From an uncultured Alphaproteobacteria bacterium (GTDB lineage Bacteria > Pseudomonadota > Alphaproteobacteria > UBA2966): a stretch of 64,000 bases of DNA. Where the stretch lies: positions 1,448,001-1,512,000 of the forward strand of contig OY282368.1 of assembly GCA_958295725.1 (NCBI GenBank), in the 5' to 3' direction. Positions 1 through 10,088 of this stretch are shown one piece after another. The translations under genes and the position numbers were made by a program. The first letter of the stretch is position 1; every line of letters begins with the position of its first letter. The notes beneath the pieces were generated by a model. The model was not told the DNA's origin, searched no databases, and worked only from the letters and a program-made list of their open reading frames with translations.

Positions 1-933
1 AGGAACACGGATGGGGACGATGTTGAGTCTATGGTACAGATCCTCCCGAAACCGTCCGGCCGCGATCTCGGCCATCAGGTCGCGCGTGGACGCGCTGACC
101 ACTCGTGCGTCCACCTGGATATTGGTGGTCCCCCCGACCCTTTCGAAACATTGTTCCTGGAGGACACGAAGGATCTTCGCCTGCGTTTCCAGCGGCATGT
201 CCGCGACCTCATCGATGAACAGCGTCCCGCCGTGAGCCTGCTCCAGCGTACCGATCTCGCGCCTCCGGGCGGCCCCTCCCGCGCCCTGCTCCACGCCGAA
301 CAGTTCGACCTCGACCCGTTCGGGCGCCATGCTGGCGGCGTTCAGAACGACAAACGGCCCCTTCGATCTTCCCGAGCGTTCATGGAGCAATCGAGCGGCC
401 ACCTCCTTTCCGGAGCCCGACGGTCCGATGATCAACGTGCGTGCGCCCGTGGGCGCCACCTTGTCGATGACGGCTTTCAAGGCATCGATCTCGTGCGACT
501 CGCCTATCAGATCCGTCTCGTGCCATGTCCGAAGACGAAGCTCCCGGTTTTCACGGCGAAGGCGCGCCGTCTCGATGGCCCTCGAGACGACGGTGATCAG
601 GCGGTCGGTCTGGAACGGCTTTTCGATATAGTCGTACGCCCCTCTCTTGATGGCGGAAACCGCCGTCTCGATATTGCCGTGACCGCTGATCATGATGACG
701 GGCAGGCCGCGATGGTCGCCGAGCACCGTGTCGAGCAGATCGAGCCCGTCCATTTCGCTGCTCTGAAGCCAGATATCGAGGATCAGAAGCGTAGGCAGCC
801 GCCGGGTGATTTCCTGAAGGGCCGACCCGCTGTCCGACGCGACACGCGCGTCGTATCCCTCGTCGAGCAGAATTCCAGAAACCAGTTCCCGGATGTCGGC
901 TTCGTCGTCGACGATCAGTATGTCGCTGGTCAT
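1..933 (-). CDS. ntrX: NtrX response regulator, partial (C-terminus outside window)
   Basis: Two-component regulator partnered with NtrY, acting in the cytoplasm. The start at 933 opens with a receiver domain (IVDDEAD, phospho-acceptor Asp in LLILDIW, Lys in YIEKPF). An AAA+ module follows, with Walker A GPSGSGKE and Walker [11 protein letters not shown]. The GAFTGA loop that contacts sigma-54 is replaced by an unrelated [11 protein letters not shown] stretch, as is usual in alphaproteobacterial NtrX. The C-terminal Fis-type DNA-binding domain lies beyond position 1. The gene starts 25 bases after ntrY, so the pair is probably cotranscribed. Identification is firm from domain order and context. 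Confidence 0.93.
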   Translation of the reverse strand, partial: MTSDILIVDDEADIRELVSGILLDEGYDARVASDSGSALQEITRRLPTLLILDIWLQSSEMDGLDLLDTVLGDHRGLPVIMISGHGNIETAVSAIKRGAYDYIEKPFQTDRLITVVSRAIETARLRRENRELRLRTWHETDLIGESHEIDALKAVIDKVAPTGARTLIIGPSGSGKEVAARLLHERSGRSKGPFVVLNAASMAPERVEVELFGVEQGAGGAARRREIGTLEQAHGGTLFIDEVADMPLETQAKILRVLQEQCFERVGGTTNIQVDARVVSASTRDLMAEIAAGRFREDLYHRLNIVPIRVP

Positions 934-958
934 GCTTCGGTACCCGCTCGCGTCGAGG

Positions 959-3190
959 TCATGCCGCCCGTTCGCCCGGCGATTGTTTCGCTTCTCGATG
1001 GAATATCAGCCGGGCGCAAGCACCGCCGTCGCGTCCGTTCTCGAGAACGAGTTCCCCCGCATGATCCTCCATCACTTTCTTCGCGATGGCCAAACCGAGG
1101 CCCGTCCCCTTGGTCCGTGTCGTAACGTAGGGCTCGAACAGGCGATCCCGTTGCTCCGCCGGCAAGCCGGGACCGCTGTCGGAAATCTCCACGGTCACCG
1201 ACGAACCGCTTTCCTCGACCGCCACCTCGATCTTGCCGGCCGGACCGGTTTCGTCGGTCGGCCGATCTTCGTTGATCGCATCGGCGGCGTTCTGCAACAG
1301 GTTCGTCAGGACTTGCGCGGTCTGGTGGCGGTCGCACATCAATTCGACCGGCCCTTCCGGCAACGTGCTCTTGAATTCGATGTCGGGGTGTGAAACCTGC
1401 TGCATGAACATCGCCTGCCGTGCGAGGTCGCCGAGGTTCTCCAAACTGAACTTGGGCGACGGCATCCGCGCGAACGCGGAGAACTCGTCGATCATCCGCC
1501 CGATATCCCCGACCTGCCGAACAATAGTGTCGGTGCACTGGTTGAAGACGTGGGGATCGGACGAAATCTCGTTTCGATACTTGCGTTTCAGGCGTTCCGC
1601 CGAAAGCTGGATCGGAGTCAGCGGATTCTTGATCTCGTGGGCGATCCGCCGTGCGATGTCCGCCCATGCGGCCGTCCTCTGCGCGGTCACGAGTTCCGTT
1701 ATGTCGTCGAAGGTGACGACGAAGCCCTCGGGACGGTCGTCCCTGGCTTCCGCCGAGATCCTGCAATGCAAGGTCCGTCTCCTGCCGCGCCGGGCGATCG
1801 AGACATCGCCTTCCGCGATCCTGCTCGGACGGCCGCGGGCGGCCGCGAGGAGATCCGTCATCTCGGGAACCGCATCGACGAGAGGCCGCCCCGCCAGCGA
1901 CTCGACGTCCGTGTCCAGCAGACGGATCGCCGAGCGGTTGGGCAGATCGATCCGGCCATGGGCGTCCAGGCCGATGACGCCGGCGGACACGCCGGAAAGC
2001 ACCGCTTCCGTGAACCGTCGACGGGTTTCCAGTTGCTGGTTGGCGTCGACGAGTTCGGTGCGCTGCGCCTGGAGCTGGGACGTCATCCGGTTGAAAGCCC
2101 GACTCAATGTGCCGATCTCGTCGTCCGGCGGTCCTTCAGGAACACGGACGGACAGATTGCCGCCACGTGCCTGCTCGGCCGCACCGACCAGGCTGGACAC
2201 CGGTCCCATCAGGCGCGCGGCGAACGACAACGCGAACCAGATCGCGGCGAGCAGCATAAGCAATGCCACCATGGCGAAGATCAGGACGAAGTTGATCCGA
2301 ATGCCTGATCTCTCGCCTTCCAGACGCCTGTATTCGTCGACGGCGAGCTCTGCCCGGGCGACGTAACCGAGGACTTTCGGGTCCACGTACCGGCCGACGA
2401 AGAGGAATGCGTTCGGAACGTGATCGAGGCGGACCAGAGCCCTCACGCGATCGTGGTTGGCGTCGTTGACGATCGCGACCTCGCCGCTTTCGGCTCGTTC
2501 GATGGCCTCGTCGGGAGCGAGCTCGAAAGCCATGGAAAACGCGAGTTCGGACTTGGCGAGAACCCGCCCGCCGCGTTCGAAGACGATAGCTTCCGACAGG
2601 CCCCGCAGCGCGGCCTGCGCCGCTACGATCTGTCTGAACCGCGCCGGGTTGCGAATCAGGGAAGGTACTTCCCGGTTCAGATCCGCGGCCATCGCCAACG
2701 CGTCCGCGCGAATGAGCTGACGATGCTCGTTGGTGTACGCCCTGGCGATGACCAGGGAGTCGGAAACCGCCTTTCTGACGGGATCGCTGAACCAGGCCTG
2801 GATGCCGAGATCGAAGAACAGGAACGAGAACACCGCGACGACGATGGCGGGCGCGACCGCGACGAAGCTGAACATGAATACCAGGCGGGTGTGCAACCGC
2901 GAGCCGGCCCCTCCCCGACGCCTCTCCAGCCACAGCCTTACCAGACGGAACGACACGACCGCGCCGAGGAGCAGTCCCAGGACCAGATCCGCGAGGAGCA
3001 GGCCGAAGATCGCCCGAGGATCGGGACCGAACGGCGCGGAGTCGGTGAGCGCGATATAGGTCGCCACGCCGGACGCAACCGCCGTGACGAGCAATACCAG
3101 CGCGAGTTTGCGGGCCAAGCCCACGTCTCGGATCCAAGCTGCTATCCGGGCGAGCGAACTCTCGTTCAGGGTGTATGACTCGGTGAACAT
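959..3190 (-). CDS. ntrY: NtrY membrane sensor histidine kinase
   Basis: Inner-membrane sensor kinase that phosphorylates NtrX. The 743-residue product has N-terminal membrane segments (about residues 28-90), a large periplasmic or sensory region, a further membrane segment near 300-320 and a HAMP linker ([20 protein letters not shown]). A PAS domain, an H-box with the phospho-accepting His in [15 protein letters not shown], and an HATPase domain (N box [10 protein letters not shown] box [12 protein letters not shown]) complete it. Length and order match the family. It lies 94 bases downstream of the NtrC fragment, in the usual alphaproteobacterial order ntrBC-ntrYX, although ntrB is absent here. 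Confidence 0.95.
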   Translation of the reverse strand: MFTESYTLNESSLARIAAWIRDVGLARKLALVLLVTAVASGVATYIALTDSAPFGPDPRAIFGLLLADLVLGLLLGAVVSFRLVRLWLERRRGGAGSRLHTRLVFMFSFVAVAPAIVVAVFSFLFFDLGIQAWFSDPVRKAVSDSLVIARAYTNEHRQLIRADALAMAADLNREVPSLIRNPARFRQIVAAQAALRGLSEAIVFERGGRVLAKSELAFSMAFELAPDEAIERAESGEVAIVNDANHDRVRALVRLDHVPNAFLFVGRYVDPKVLGYVARAELAVDEYRRLEGERSGIRINFVLIFAMVALLMLLAAIWFALSFAARLMGPVSSLVGAAEQARGGNLSVRVPEGPPDDEIGTLSRAFNRMTSQLQAQRTELVDANQQLETRRRFTEAVLSGVSAGVIGLDAHGRIDLPNRSAIRLLDTDVESLAGRPLVDAVPEMTDLLAAARGRPSRIAEGDVSIARRGRRRTLHCRISAEARDDRPEGFVVTFDDITELVTAQRTAAWADIARRIAHEIKNPLTPIQLSAERLKRKYRNEISSDPHVFNQCTDTIVRQVGDIGRMIDEFSAFARMPSPKFSLENLGDLARQAMFMQQVSHPDIEFKSTLPEGPVELMCDRHQTAQVLTNLLQNAADAINEDRPTDETGPAGKIEVAVEESGSSVTVEISDSGPGLPAEQRDRLFEPYVTTRTKGTGLGLAIAKKVMEDHAGELVLENGRDGGACARLIFHREAKQSPGERAA

Positions 3191-3284
3191 CGCCCGGCGG
3201 CTGAAGACAATTCGATTTGCCCAGTGCTGACGCGTCGAGGTGCGCGACGGACACTCGAATGTACATGTACGTGATAACTATGCC

Positions 3285-4316
3285 TCATCGGGGACCCCGC
3301 ACAACCGGAATTTGAAGCTCGCAGATTTTTTTACGCAATGTATTCCGGTTGAGACCCAGCAATTTCGCCGTGCGGACCTGGTTTCCGCGGGTAGCGTTCA
3401 GACACATCGCGATCAGCGGCCGTTCGATTTCCTTGATCACGCGGTCGTACAGCCCGTTCGGGGGCAAGCCGTCTTCGTGCGCCGCGAAATATCGGCTCAA
3501 GTGACGTTCCACCGCCTCCCTGAACGAATTGGTCGGCGCATCGGATTCCCGCGACGCGCCGACTCTGGTCTCGTCGAACTCCGCGCGGACGGCTTCGGCG
3601 TCGATCGACCCTTCGGCGCACAGCACCGTCAAACGCCGGACGAGGTTCTCGAGCTCTCGAACGTTGCCCGGCCAGGAATAGGACTTGAGGAGCCACAGCG
3701 CCTCGGCCGAGATCGTCTTCCGCGGCAATCCGTCGTCCGCCGCCATGTCGAGGAAGTGACGGACCAGATCCGGTATGTCTTCAATGCGGTCCCTGAGAGG
3801 CGGCAGGCGCGCGGGAACGATATTCAGTCGATAGAACAGATCCTCGCGAAAGAGCCCCTGGCGGGCGAGCTGACGGAGATTTCGATTGGTCGCGACGACG
3901 ATTCTCGCATCCGCGCCGATCGGACGACATCCCTTCACGGCGGTGAATTCGCCCTGCTGCAACATCCGCAGGAAACGGGTCTGCACTTCCATAGGCATAT
4001 CGCCGATCTCGTCCAGGAACAGGGTCCCCCCTTCCGCCTGCTCGAACTTCCCGACGCTCCGGGATGTCGCGCCCGTGAAGGCCCCTTTTTCGTGGCCGAA
4101 CAATTCGCTTTCGGCAAGTTCCCGCGGTATCGCGGCCATGTCGGTCGACACGAACGGACCATGCCGGCGTTTTCCGCAGTCGTGCAGTGTGCGGGCCACG
4201 AGTTCCTTGCCGGTTCCCGAGGGCCCGGAAACCAGGACGGTGAGATCGGTTTCAACGAGGCGTGCGAGAAGCCGATAGAGCTCCTGCATCGCCGGCGAGC
4301 GCCCGATCAGGGGCAT
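3285..4316 (-). CDS. ntrC: NtrC-type sigma-54 activator lacking its receiver domain
   Basis: Enhancer-binding activator of nitrogen-regulated sigma-54 promoters. The sequence holds the full AAA+ domain (Walker A GPSGTGKE, intact GAFTGA in [11 protein letters not shown], Walker [11 protein letters not shown]) and a C-terminal Fis-type helix-turn-helix ([19 protein letters not shown]). The chosen ATG at 4316 starts at [13 protein letters not shown], just before the AAA+ core. The usual receiver of about 120 residues is absent. The reading frame stays open upstream to 4514, but only as an out-of-frame overlap of dusB. It begins 31 bases after the dusB stop, and ntrB, normally between them, is missing. 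A deletion that fused dusB to the middle of ntrC is the simplest reading. The product may be unregulated, or the gene may be a remnant. Confidence 0.85.
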   Translation of the reverse strand: MPLIGRSPAMQELYRLLARLVETDLTVLVSGPSGTGKELVARTLHDCGKRRHGPFVSTDMAAIPRELAESELFGHEKGAFTGATSRSVGKFEQAEGGTLFLDEIGDMPMEVQTRFLRMLQQGEFTAVKGCRPIGADARIVVATNRNLRQLARQGLFREDLFYRLNIVPARLPPLRDRIEDIPDLVRHFLDMAADDGLPRKTISAEALWLLKSYSWPGNVRELENLVRRLTVLCAEGSIDAEAVRAEFDETRVGASRESDAPTNSFREAVERHLSRYFAAHEDGLPPNGLYDRVIKEIERPLIAMCLNATRGNQVRTAKLLGLNRNTLRKKICELQIPVVRGPR

Positions 4317-4347
4317 GGCCTCGTCCAGACCGGTCCTGTCGTCGCGG

Positions 4348-5334
4348 TCACGCCGCGGCGCTCCACATGCGGGCGTTGAAGAAGTCGGAGAGCGCGGCCT
4401 TGACCGCGTTCGCCGTGTCGAGCCGGTTGAGACGGTCGCGAAGCGCGGCGGATCCCGCCAGACCCTTCGTGTACCAGGACAGATGCTTGCGCGCGACGCG
4501 CACTCCCGACTCATGCCCGTAGTGGCTCAACATGGCCTCGTAGTGTTGCGATAGCAGCTTGAACTTCGTCTCCAGAGAGGGTTCCGGAGGCTTCGTTCCA
4601 GATTCGAAAAACTCTATTATCTGGCTGATAAACCACGGCTTTCCGTAAGTGCCACGACCCACCATCAGGGCATCGGCGCAGGAGTCCTCGAGGATGCGCC
4701 TGGCGTCGTCGAGCGTCGTCACATCGCCGTTCGCGACCACCGGGATCGAAACCGCCTCCTTCACCTTCCGAATGAATCGCCAGTCCGACCGGCCCCGGTA
4801 CATCTGGCGACGTGTTCGCCCATGGACGGAGATCATTTTGATACCCGCGTTTTCGGCGATTCGGGCGAGCGATGGCGCGTTCCGGTTGTCGTCGTCCCAG
4901 CCCGTGCGCATTTTCAGCGTCACCGGAAGGCCTACGGCATTCACGGTCGCCTCGATGATCCTGGATGCCGCCAATTCGTCGCGCATCAGGGCGGAACCCG
5001 CGTATCCGTTGACGACCTTTTTCGCGGGACAACCCATGTTGATGTCGATGACGCAGGCTCCGCGATCAGCGTTGAGACGGGCGGCCTCCGCCATGGTTAC
5101 CGGCTCGCATCCCGCGAGTTGGACGGCCATGGGGTGCTCCTCGGGCCGATTGGCCGCCATGAGCAGGGTCCGCCGGTTTTCTCGAATCATGGCTTCGCTG
5201 GCGATCATCTCGGAGACCACCATCCCGGCGCCGAGACGTTTGACCAGATTACGGAACGGCAAGTCCGTCACGCCCGACATCGGCGCCAGAATGACGGGCG
5301 CCGAGAGCTCTATATCGCCGACGAACATGCTCAT
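4348..5334 (-). CDS. dusB: tRNA-dihydrouridine synthase B
   Basis: Flavoenzyme reducing uridine to dihydrouridine in tRNA. The 328-residue product starting [10 protein letters not shown] has the FMN-binding TIM-barrel signatures [12 protein letters not shown], the catalytic-Cys motif [19 protein letters not shown], and [10 protein letters not shown] with VANGDV. The frame extends upstream to 5598, but family alignment favours 5334. In alphaproteobacteria this gene (formerly nifR3) heads the ntrB-ntrC operon; here it runs straight into a receiver-less ntrC. The last few residues ([11 protein letters not shown]) could be junction sequence if a deletion clipped the end. Confidence 0.93.
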   Translation of the reverse strand: MSMFVGDIELSAPVILAPMSGVTDLPFRNLVKRLGAGMVVSEMIASEAMIRENRRTLLMAANRPEEHPMAVQLAGCEPVTMAEAARLNADRGACVIDINMGCPAKKVVNGYAGSALMRDELAASRIIEATVNAVGLPVTLKMRTGWDDDNRNAPSLARIAENAGIKMISVHGRTRRQMYRGRSDWRFIRKVKEAVSIPVVANGDVTTLDDARRILEDSCADALMVGRGTYGKPWFISQIIEFFESGTKPPEPSLETKFKLLSQHYEAMLSHYGHESGVRVARKHLSWYTKGLAGSAALRDRLNRLDTANAVKAALSDFFNARMWSAAA

Positions 5335-5434
5335 TATCTCATGCGATATGGAGATTGGTCGAATTTCAGGGAAACTATGCCCGCGACCACTGTGGCGCAA
5401 GGCTCGATATCCGTCCCGCCCGAACCGGCGGGTA

Positions 5435-5896
5435 TCAGAGTACCCGATAGATATCGTAGACGGGTCCGCTCCGGCGGCGCACGCCACTGCCGAATGCCAG
5501 GACACGGTTGAGCCAGCCGTACTTTTCGGAGCCGGTTTCGAACCGCGCGGCGATTCGGAAGTAATACTCGGAGGGGTCGACGTCCTCTCCGCGTTCAACC
5601 CTGTCCCACACCTCTTCCGGTCCCGACCTGATTCCCTCGTAGGTCATATGGATGTGGCGCCCGTCGTCGGTGCGAAGCAGGGCCCGGACATCGGGACGGA
5701 AGACGCCATCGAACCGCGTCAATCTCAGGTCGTTGCCACCGGCCATGAGCGTGCCGGAGAGTCGCGGACCTTCGAACCGCCCCTCGACGAAGGTGTCGAC
5801 GCGGCGCAGCCGTCCGTACGGCGTCGTTCCCAGTTCGACCGCGGACGACAACGCGATCTCGATCCTGAACAGCGAATCGAAGCGGGGTTCCGTCAT
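5435..5896 (-). CDS. DUF3237 (UPF0311) family protein
   Basis: Protein of 153 residues with the DUF3237 signature, including LFRIEIALSSAVELGTTPYG near the start, the VEGRFEGPRLSGTLMAGGND strand pair, and the closing RVLAFGSG and VYDIYRVL segments. The family is a small beta-barrel of unknown biochemical role. It is divergent from ispDF, with 148 bases between their starts, and lies 100 bases upstream of dusB on the same strand. No signal peptide is visible, so it is probably cytoplasmic. Function cannot be assigned. Confidence 0.85.
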   Translation of the reverse strand: MTEPRFDSLFRIEIALSSAVELGTTPYGRLRRVDTFVEGRFEGPRLSGTLMAGGNDLRLTRFDGVFRPDVRALLRTDDGRHIHMTYEGIRSGPEEVWDRVERGEDVDPSEYYFRIAARFETGSEKYGWLNRVLAFGSGVRRRSGPVYDIYRVL

Positions 5897-6044
5897 GGGT
5901 GCGTTCCCGATCCCGTCCGCGATTCCCCAACCTCGTCATTCGATTGGGCATTCTCGGACACTCTATCGCGGGCTCTCCCAACGCGCAATCCAGCTCGATA
6001 TGGAATAAAGTCACGTGGATCCGTCCGACCGTTTGGAGCCAGCA

Positions 6045-7289
6045 ATGAGTATCGTTGCCCTCGTCGTCGCCGCTGGACGGAGCACCCGGTTCGAAGAGAC
6101 GACGCCCAAACCGTACGTGGCCTTGGGCGGCCAAGCGGTATTGTCGCATAGCTTGGCGACGATCGGCGGACATCCGGACATCGACGCCGTCCGGGTTGTC
6201 GTTCGCGAGGATCACCTGCCGCTTTACGAACGGGCGCTGGGCCATTGTCCTTCCGATATCCCCGTTCTCGAACCCGTTGTTGGCGGCGATGAGCGACAGG
6301 ATTCCGTTCGGCTCGGTCTGGAAAGCATGCGGCCCCTTTCGCCCCGCCCCCGCCAGGTGGTGATCCACGATGCCGCCAGACCCTTCGTGACCGACGATCT
6401 CATCGGCCGCGTGCTCCGACCGCTGAAGGGAAACGACGCCGCGTGGGCCGGCGCCGCCACCGCTCTGTCCATCGCCGATACGCTCAAACGCGCGGAACCC
6501 GGATCCTCACCCGATGGAATCGCGAAGGTGATCGAAACGCTCGACCGCCGCGGGCTGTGGCGCGCACAGACACCGCAGGCGTTCGTGTTCGACGAGATCG
6601 CGCGGGCGCATGAGGAAGTCGCCGGACGAGGGCTTACCGACGACGCGGCCGTGGCCGAGGCAGTGGGGCTGGACGTCGCGCTGGTGCCCGGCGACGACGG
6701 AAACCTCAAGATCACGACGAGCGACGATCTCGTCCGCGCCGAAATACTGCTCGCGGCGCGGCTGGGCGACATCCGGGTCGGGAACGGTGTCGATGCCCAC
6801 GGGTTCGGTCCCGGCGACGGTGTCGTGCTGTGCGGCGTCGCCATCCCGCACGACAAGGGCCTGCGGGGACATTCGGACGCGGACGCCGCCCTGCATGCTG
6901 TGACCGACGCGCTCCTGGGGTCGATCGGCGCCGGCGACATCGGCGTCCACTTCCCGCCGTCGAGCGACGAGTGGCGCGACGCGAGCTCGGAAATTTTTGC
7001 GTCGTTCGCGGCCGCGAGGGTCCGAGAGGCGAACGGAGCGTTGATGCACGTCGACGTCACGATCGTTTGCGAAGCCCCTCGGATCGATTCGCACCGGGCG
7101 TTGATGCGGGCGAATCTGGCCGCCATCCTCGGCGTCGGCGCTTCCCGCGTGAGTGTCAAGGGCACGACCACGGAAGGGCTCGGGTTCACGGGTCGTGGCG
7201 AAGGCATCGTGGCCTTCGCCACGGCGACGGTAAGATTGCCTTTCGACCGGTCGGTCCTCGATCCGGCCGAGGGACACCCCGACGAGTGA
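6045..7289 (+). CDS. ispDF: bifunctional IspD/IspF isoprenoid enzyme
   Basis: Carries out two steps of the MEP isoprenoid pathway. The N-terminal cytidylyltransferase (about residues 1-230) has ALVVAAGRSTRF, PKPYVALGG and VVIHDAARPFV. The C-terminal MECDP synthase (from about residue 244) has the metal ligands in GVDAHGF and GHSDADAALHAVTDALLG plus GDIGVHFP. The fused form is typical of alphaproteobacteria. ATG 6045 is preferred over the GTG at 6015 because GGAG at 6035-6038 is well spaced and the IspD fold begins at once. The stop overlaps the GTG start of pgpA, so the two are probably translationally coupled. Confidence 0.96.
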   Translation: MSIVALVVAAGRSTRFEETTPKPYVALGGQAVLSHSLATIGGHPDIDAVRVVVREDHLPLYERALGHCPSDIPVLEPVVGGDERQDSVRLGLESMRPLSPRPRQVVIHDAARPFVTDDLIGRVLRPLKGNDAAWAGAATALSIADTLKRAEPGSSPDGIAKVIETLDRRGLWRAQTPQAFVFDEIARAHEEVAGRGLTDDAAVAEAVGLDVALVPGDDGNLKITTSDDLVRAEILLAARLGDIRVGNGVDAHGFGPGDGVVLCGVAIPHDKGLRGHSDADAALHAVTDALLGSIGAGDIGVHFPPSSDEWRDASSEIFASFAAARVREANGALMHVDVTIVCEAPRIDSHRALMRANLAAILGVGASRVSVKGTTTEGLGFTGRGEGIVAFATATVRLPFDRSVLDPAEGHPDE

Positions 7290-7807
7290 CCGGAATTCGC
7301 ACCGAAGGCCGTCTGCCGCCGGGGCTCCGCTCCACGCACCCGGTCGTGCTGGTGGCCACTTGGTTCGGTTCGGGCCTGTTGCCCAGGGCTCCCGGCACTT
7401 GGGGATCGCTGGCGGCGCTACCGTTCGCGGCCCTCATCCATGTCTTCTACGGCGGTGTCGGCCTGGCGGCAGCTGCGGTGCTCGCCTTCCTCGTGGGTTG
7501 GATGGCCTCCAACGCTTTTCTCGAGGCCAGCAGACCCGCGGATGGAACGAAAAACGATCCTAAGGAAATCGTTATCGACGAGGTCGCCGGTCAGTGGCTC
7601 GCGCTGGCGGTCGTTCCTCCGGACGTCCTCCTCTATGCGCTGGGCTTCTTTCTGTTTCGGATCTTCGATGTCATGAAGCCCTGGCCGGCGGGGTTGATCG
7701 ACAAGCGCCTCAAAAGCGGCCTTGGTGTGATGCTCGATGACGTCGCCGCTGCCATCTACGCCGCGGCGTGCCTGTTGCTATATCGTCACTTCGTCGAGGG
7801 AAGCTGA
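7286..7807 (+). CDS. pgpA: phosphatidylglycerophosphatase A
   Basis: Inner-membrane enzyme dephosphorylating phosphatidylglycerophosphate to phosphatidylglycerol. The 173-residue protein has the family's GTWGSLAALP motif near residue 40, the acidic KEIVIDEVAGQWLAL motif, FFLFRIFDVMKPWPAG, and several hydrophobic segments. The GTG start at 7286 overlaps the ispDF stop (GTGA). The stop shares a base with the ATG of the next gene, forming a tight ispDF-pgpA-pncC operon. Confidence 0.93.
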   Translation: MTGIRTEGRLPPGLRSTHPVVLVATWFGSGLLPRAPGTWGSLAALPFAALIHVFYGGVGLAAAAVLAFLVGWMASNAFLEASRPADGTKNDPKEIVIDEVAGQWLALAVVPPDVLLYALGFFLFRIFDVMKPWPAGLIDKRLKSGLGVMLDDVAAAIYAAACLLLYRHFVEGS

Positions 7808-8313
7808 TGTTCGGAGAAGAAGTTCGCGGCAAGACCCGGTCCCTTCTTGAGGCCTGCCGCGCCAGGGGGTTTCGCGTGGCCACGGCCGAGTCGTGTACCG
7901 GCGGACTGATCGCCGCCGCGCTGACCGAGATCGCGGGCTCCTCCGACGTCTTCGAACGCGGTTTCGTCACCTACCGGAACGAAGCGAAGGCCGAGGATCT
8001 CGGGGTTTTGGAAGAAAGTCTCGCAATGCACGGCGCCGTCAGCGAAGCCGTGGCCAGGGAAATGGCGCTGGGTGCGCTGAGGCGGTCCGCGTCCGAGGTC
8101 AGCATCGCCGTGACGGGTGTCGCGGGGCCGGGCGGCGGGTCGCCGGAAAAGCCTGTGGGACTGGTGCATCTGGCGTCCGCCTCCAGAGATGGAAGCGTCG
8201 TTCATCGACGCCACGAGTTCGGCGAGATCGGACGGGAAGCCATTCGCGAGGCGACGGTCCTGGCGGCGCTCGACCTTCTCGCGCGCGCGGTGGCCTCGTC
8301 CAGACACACGTGA
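7807..8313 (+). CDS. pncC: nicotinamide-nucleotide amidase (CinA C-terminal family)
   Basis: Predicted cytoplasmic enzyme that deamidates NMN to nicotinate mononucleotide for pyridine-nucleotide salvage. At 168 residues it is a stand-alone CinA C-terminal domain. Family motifs are ATAESCTGGLIAAALTEIAGSS (in two parts), GFVTYRNEAK, HGAVSEAVAREMA, and AVTGVAGPGGGSPEKPVG. The start overlaps the pgpA stop by one base (TGATG). The N-terminal competence-type domain found in longer CinA proteins is absent, as usual in proteobacteria. Confidence 0.92.
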   Translation: MFGEEVRGKTRSLLEACRARGFRVATAESCTGGLIAAALTEIAGSSDVFERGFVTYRNEAKAEDLGVLEESLAMHGAVSEAVAREMALGALRRSASEVSIAVTGVAGPGGGSPEKPVGLVHLASASRDGSVVHRRHEFGEIGREAIREATVLAALDLLARAVASSRHT

Positions 8314-8372
8314 GACAACCGGCGGGTTCCGCGTTACAGTGCCTGCCGCGGCCCGAACCCGGAGACCCGTTC

Positions 8373-8798
8373 ATGACAACCGAGGAAGCCGAAGACTTCG
8401 CGACCGACCCGCGCGCGGGCGCCATCGCCGAACTCATGCGGCGATACTTCGACGCTGTCCACGACGGCGACGTACCGGCGTTGCGCGATATCTTCCACCC
8501 CGAGAACCGCCTCGCGGGCCTGCGGAACGACGAGGAACGTTTCTCCTCGCTCGAGCAATTCCTCGCCCGTGTCGAGCGCCGGCCCACCCGCGACGCGTTC
8601 GACTACCGGTTGCTGTCGGTCGACCGCTCGGGCCGCGCCGGCGTCGCCAAGATCGCCTACCGCTATCACGGAGTAGATTTCGTCGATTATATGTCCGTCC
8701 TGGAACTGGACGGCCGGTGGCAAATCGTCGCCAAGTCGTTCGATGGATACCATGCACCCGAGGATGGCGAACCGGAGGCCGCCGGGACCCGCGGGTAG
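8373..8798 (+). CDS. NTF2-like (lumazine-binding/SnoaL type) protein
   Basis: Protein of 141 residues with an NTF2-like cone fold signature: an N-terminal helix region (IAELMRRYFDAVHDGDV), DIFHPENRLAG, a central LLSVDRSGRAGVAKIAYRY strand pair, and the ending VLELDGRWQIVAKSFDGY. This matches the putative lumazine-binding family, often found beside dioxygenases and hydrolases in alphaproteobacteria. It precedes a TauD-type dioxygenase by 36 bases. A clear paralog lies at 58473-58874. Substrate is unknown. Confidence 0.75.
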   Translation: MTTEEAEDFATDPRAGAIAELMRRYFDAVHDGDVPALRDIFHPENRLAGLRNDEERFSSLEQFLARVERRPTRDAFDYRLLSVDRSGRAGVAKIAYRYHGVDFVDYMSVLELDGRWQIVAKSFDGYHAPEDGEPEAAGTRG

Positions 8799-8834
8799 GA
8801 ACCGCGGGACTTTCGATATGGAAACGTCACGATC

Positions 8835-9956
8835 ATGAGCGTCGGCGTTCCGGAACGCGGCGACATCGCTCCCGGCCTCGATTCGCCGGCATGGTGGCCC
8901 GACGGCTCTCCGCCCATGCCCGGCCGCGAGGTGACCGGCCCCCAGGCGTGGTACGGCACGGACATGGCGGAGACGGACGAATGGATCCATACGCTTTCCG
9001 CCGCCGAGATCGCCGAGATCGACGCGGCGCTGGAGGCCGTGAAGGACAGGGCCGACGATCTGCTTGACGTCGCCAAGGAGGACTTCCCGCTTCCGACGTT
9101 CGGGCCGGCCATCGAGGACCTGCGCCACAAGATCCTGTTCAGCGGGGGATTCGCGCTCGTCCGGGGTCTCGATATCGAGCGCTATACGAAGCGCGAGGCC
9201 GCTATGATCTTCTGGGGCGTCGGCCGGCATCTCGGAGAGCCGCGCTCGCAGAACGGCAAGGGTGACCTGCTGGGGCACGTGCGTGACGTGGGATACGACG
9301 TCGGCAATCCCGCCCACCGGGGCTATCAGACGACGGTCGAACTCACTCATCACACCGATTCGACGGACATCGCCGGCCTGATGTGCCTGCGGCCCGCCAG
9401 ATCCGGCGGCGAGAGCAGCCTCGTCAGCTCGGCGACCATCCACAACGAGATGTTGCGCCGGCGTCCGGACCTGCTCGAGGAATTGTTCAGACCGTTCTAC
9501 GTCGACCGCCGGGAGGAAGTTCCCGAAGGCAAGCTCCCCTACTACCTCATGCCCGTGTTCAACTGGCACGAGGGCGAGCTCTCTGGATTCTACTCCTGGC
9601 TCCAGGTCGAGATCGCCTCGCGGCATCCCGGCGTACCGGAGCTGACGGACAGGCAACGGGAAGCCGCGGCGATGATCCACGAGCTCGCGTGGGAACCACG
9701 GATCAACCTGATGACGAGCTTCCGGCCCGGCGACATGCAGTTCGTCCACAACCACACGATCTTCCACTCGCGGACGGCCTACCGGGACTGGGACGAGCCG
9801 GACAGGAAACGACACCTGCTACGGCTCTGGCTTTGCCCCCCGGTGGCCCGCGCGCTGCCCGTTCAATTCACCGGACGGTACGGAGAAGTGACGATCGGGG
9901 ACCGGGGCGGCATCAGGGTTCCCGGCACACCGTTGCGGGCGCCGCTGGACCCGTAG
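8835..9956 (+). CDS. TauD/TfdA-family Fe(II)/2-oxoglutarate dioxygenase
   Basis: Predicted non-heme iron, 2-oxoglutarate-dependent oxygenase of 373 residues. The HxD iron motif is His173 and Asp175 in ELTHHTDST. The distal His is in VHNHTIFHSR, and a 2-oxoglutarate-binding Arg is in RHLLRLWLCPP. The long N-terminal extension before the double-stranded beta-helix core, with FGPAIEDLRHKILFSGGFALVRG, resembles the large TauD-like subfamily common in marine and soil alphaproteobacteria. Substrate cannot be inferred. It is convergent with the tRNA-Glu and recJ on the other strand. Confidence 0.85.
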   Translation: MSVGVPERGDIAPGLDSPAWWPDGSPPMPGREVTGPQAWYGTDMAETDEWIHTLSAAEIAEIDAALEAVKDRADDLLDVAKEDFPLPTFGPAIEDLRHKILFSGGFALVRGLDIERYTKREAAMIFWGVGRHLGEPRSQNGKGDLLGHVRDVGYDVGNPAHRGYQTTVELTHHTDSTDIAGLMCLRPARSGGESSLVSSATIHNEMLRRRPDLLEELFRPFYVDRREEVPEGKLPYYLMPVFNWHEGELSGFYSWLQVEIASRHPGVPELTDRQREAAAMIHELAWEPRINLMTSFRPGDMQFVHNHTIFHSRTAYRDWDEPDRKRHLLRLWLCPPVARALPVQFTGRYGEVTIGDRGGIRVPGTPLRAPLDP

Positions 9957-9972
9957 AACTTGTCGGAAGATG

Positions 9973-10050
9973 TGGTGACCCCAACGGGATTCGAACCCGT
10001 GTCTCGACCTTGAAAGGGTCGTGTCCTGGACCTGACTAGACGATGGGGTC
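9973..10050 (-). tRNA. tRNA-Glu (UUC)
   Basis: Read on the minus strand, the 78-base gene has acceptor halves GACCCCA and TGGGGTC, discriminator A and an encoded CCA (9973-9975). The anticodon stem is CGACC/GGTCG around the loop CTTTCAA, giving anticodon TTC (Glu). The T arm is ACGGG-TTCGAATC-CCGT. All arms fold normally. It stands alone between convergent genes. Confidence 0.97.
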
Positions 10051-10088
10051 GCGCCGCCTCCCCCCTCTAGACGCTCGGCCCCACGGAA

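Noticed and set aside
1-933. Loss of the GAFTGA loop in NtrX as an anomaly
   Set aside because: Alphaproteobacterial NtrX proteins generally lack this loop, so it is not a strain-specific defect.
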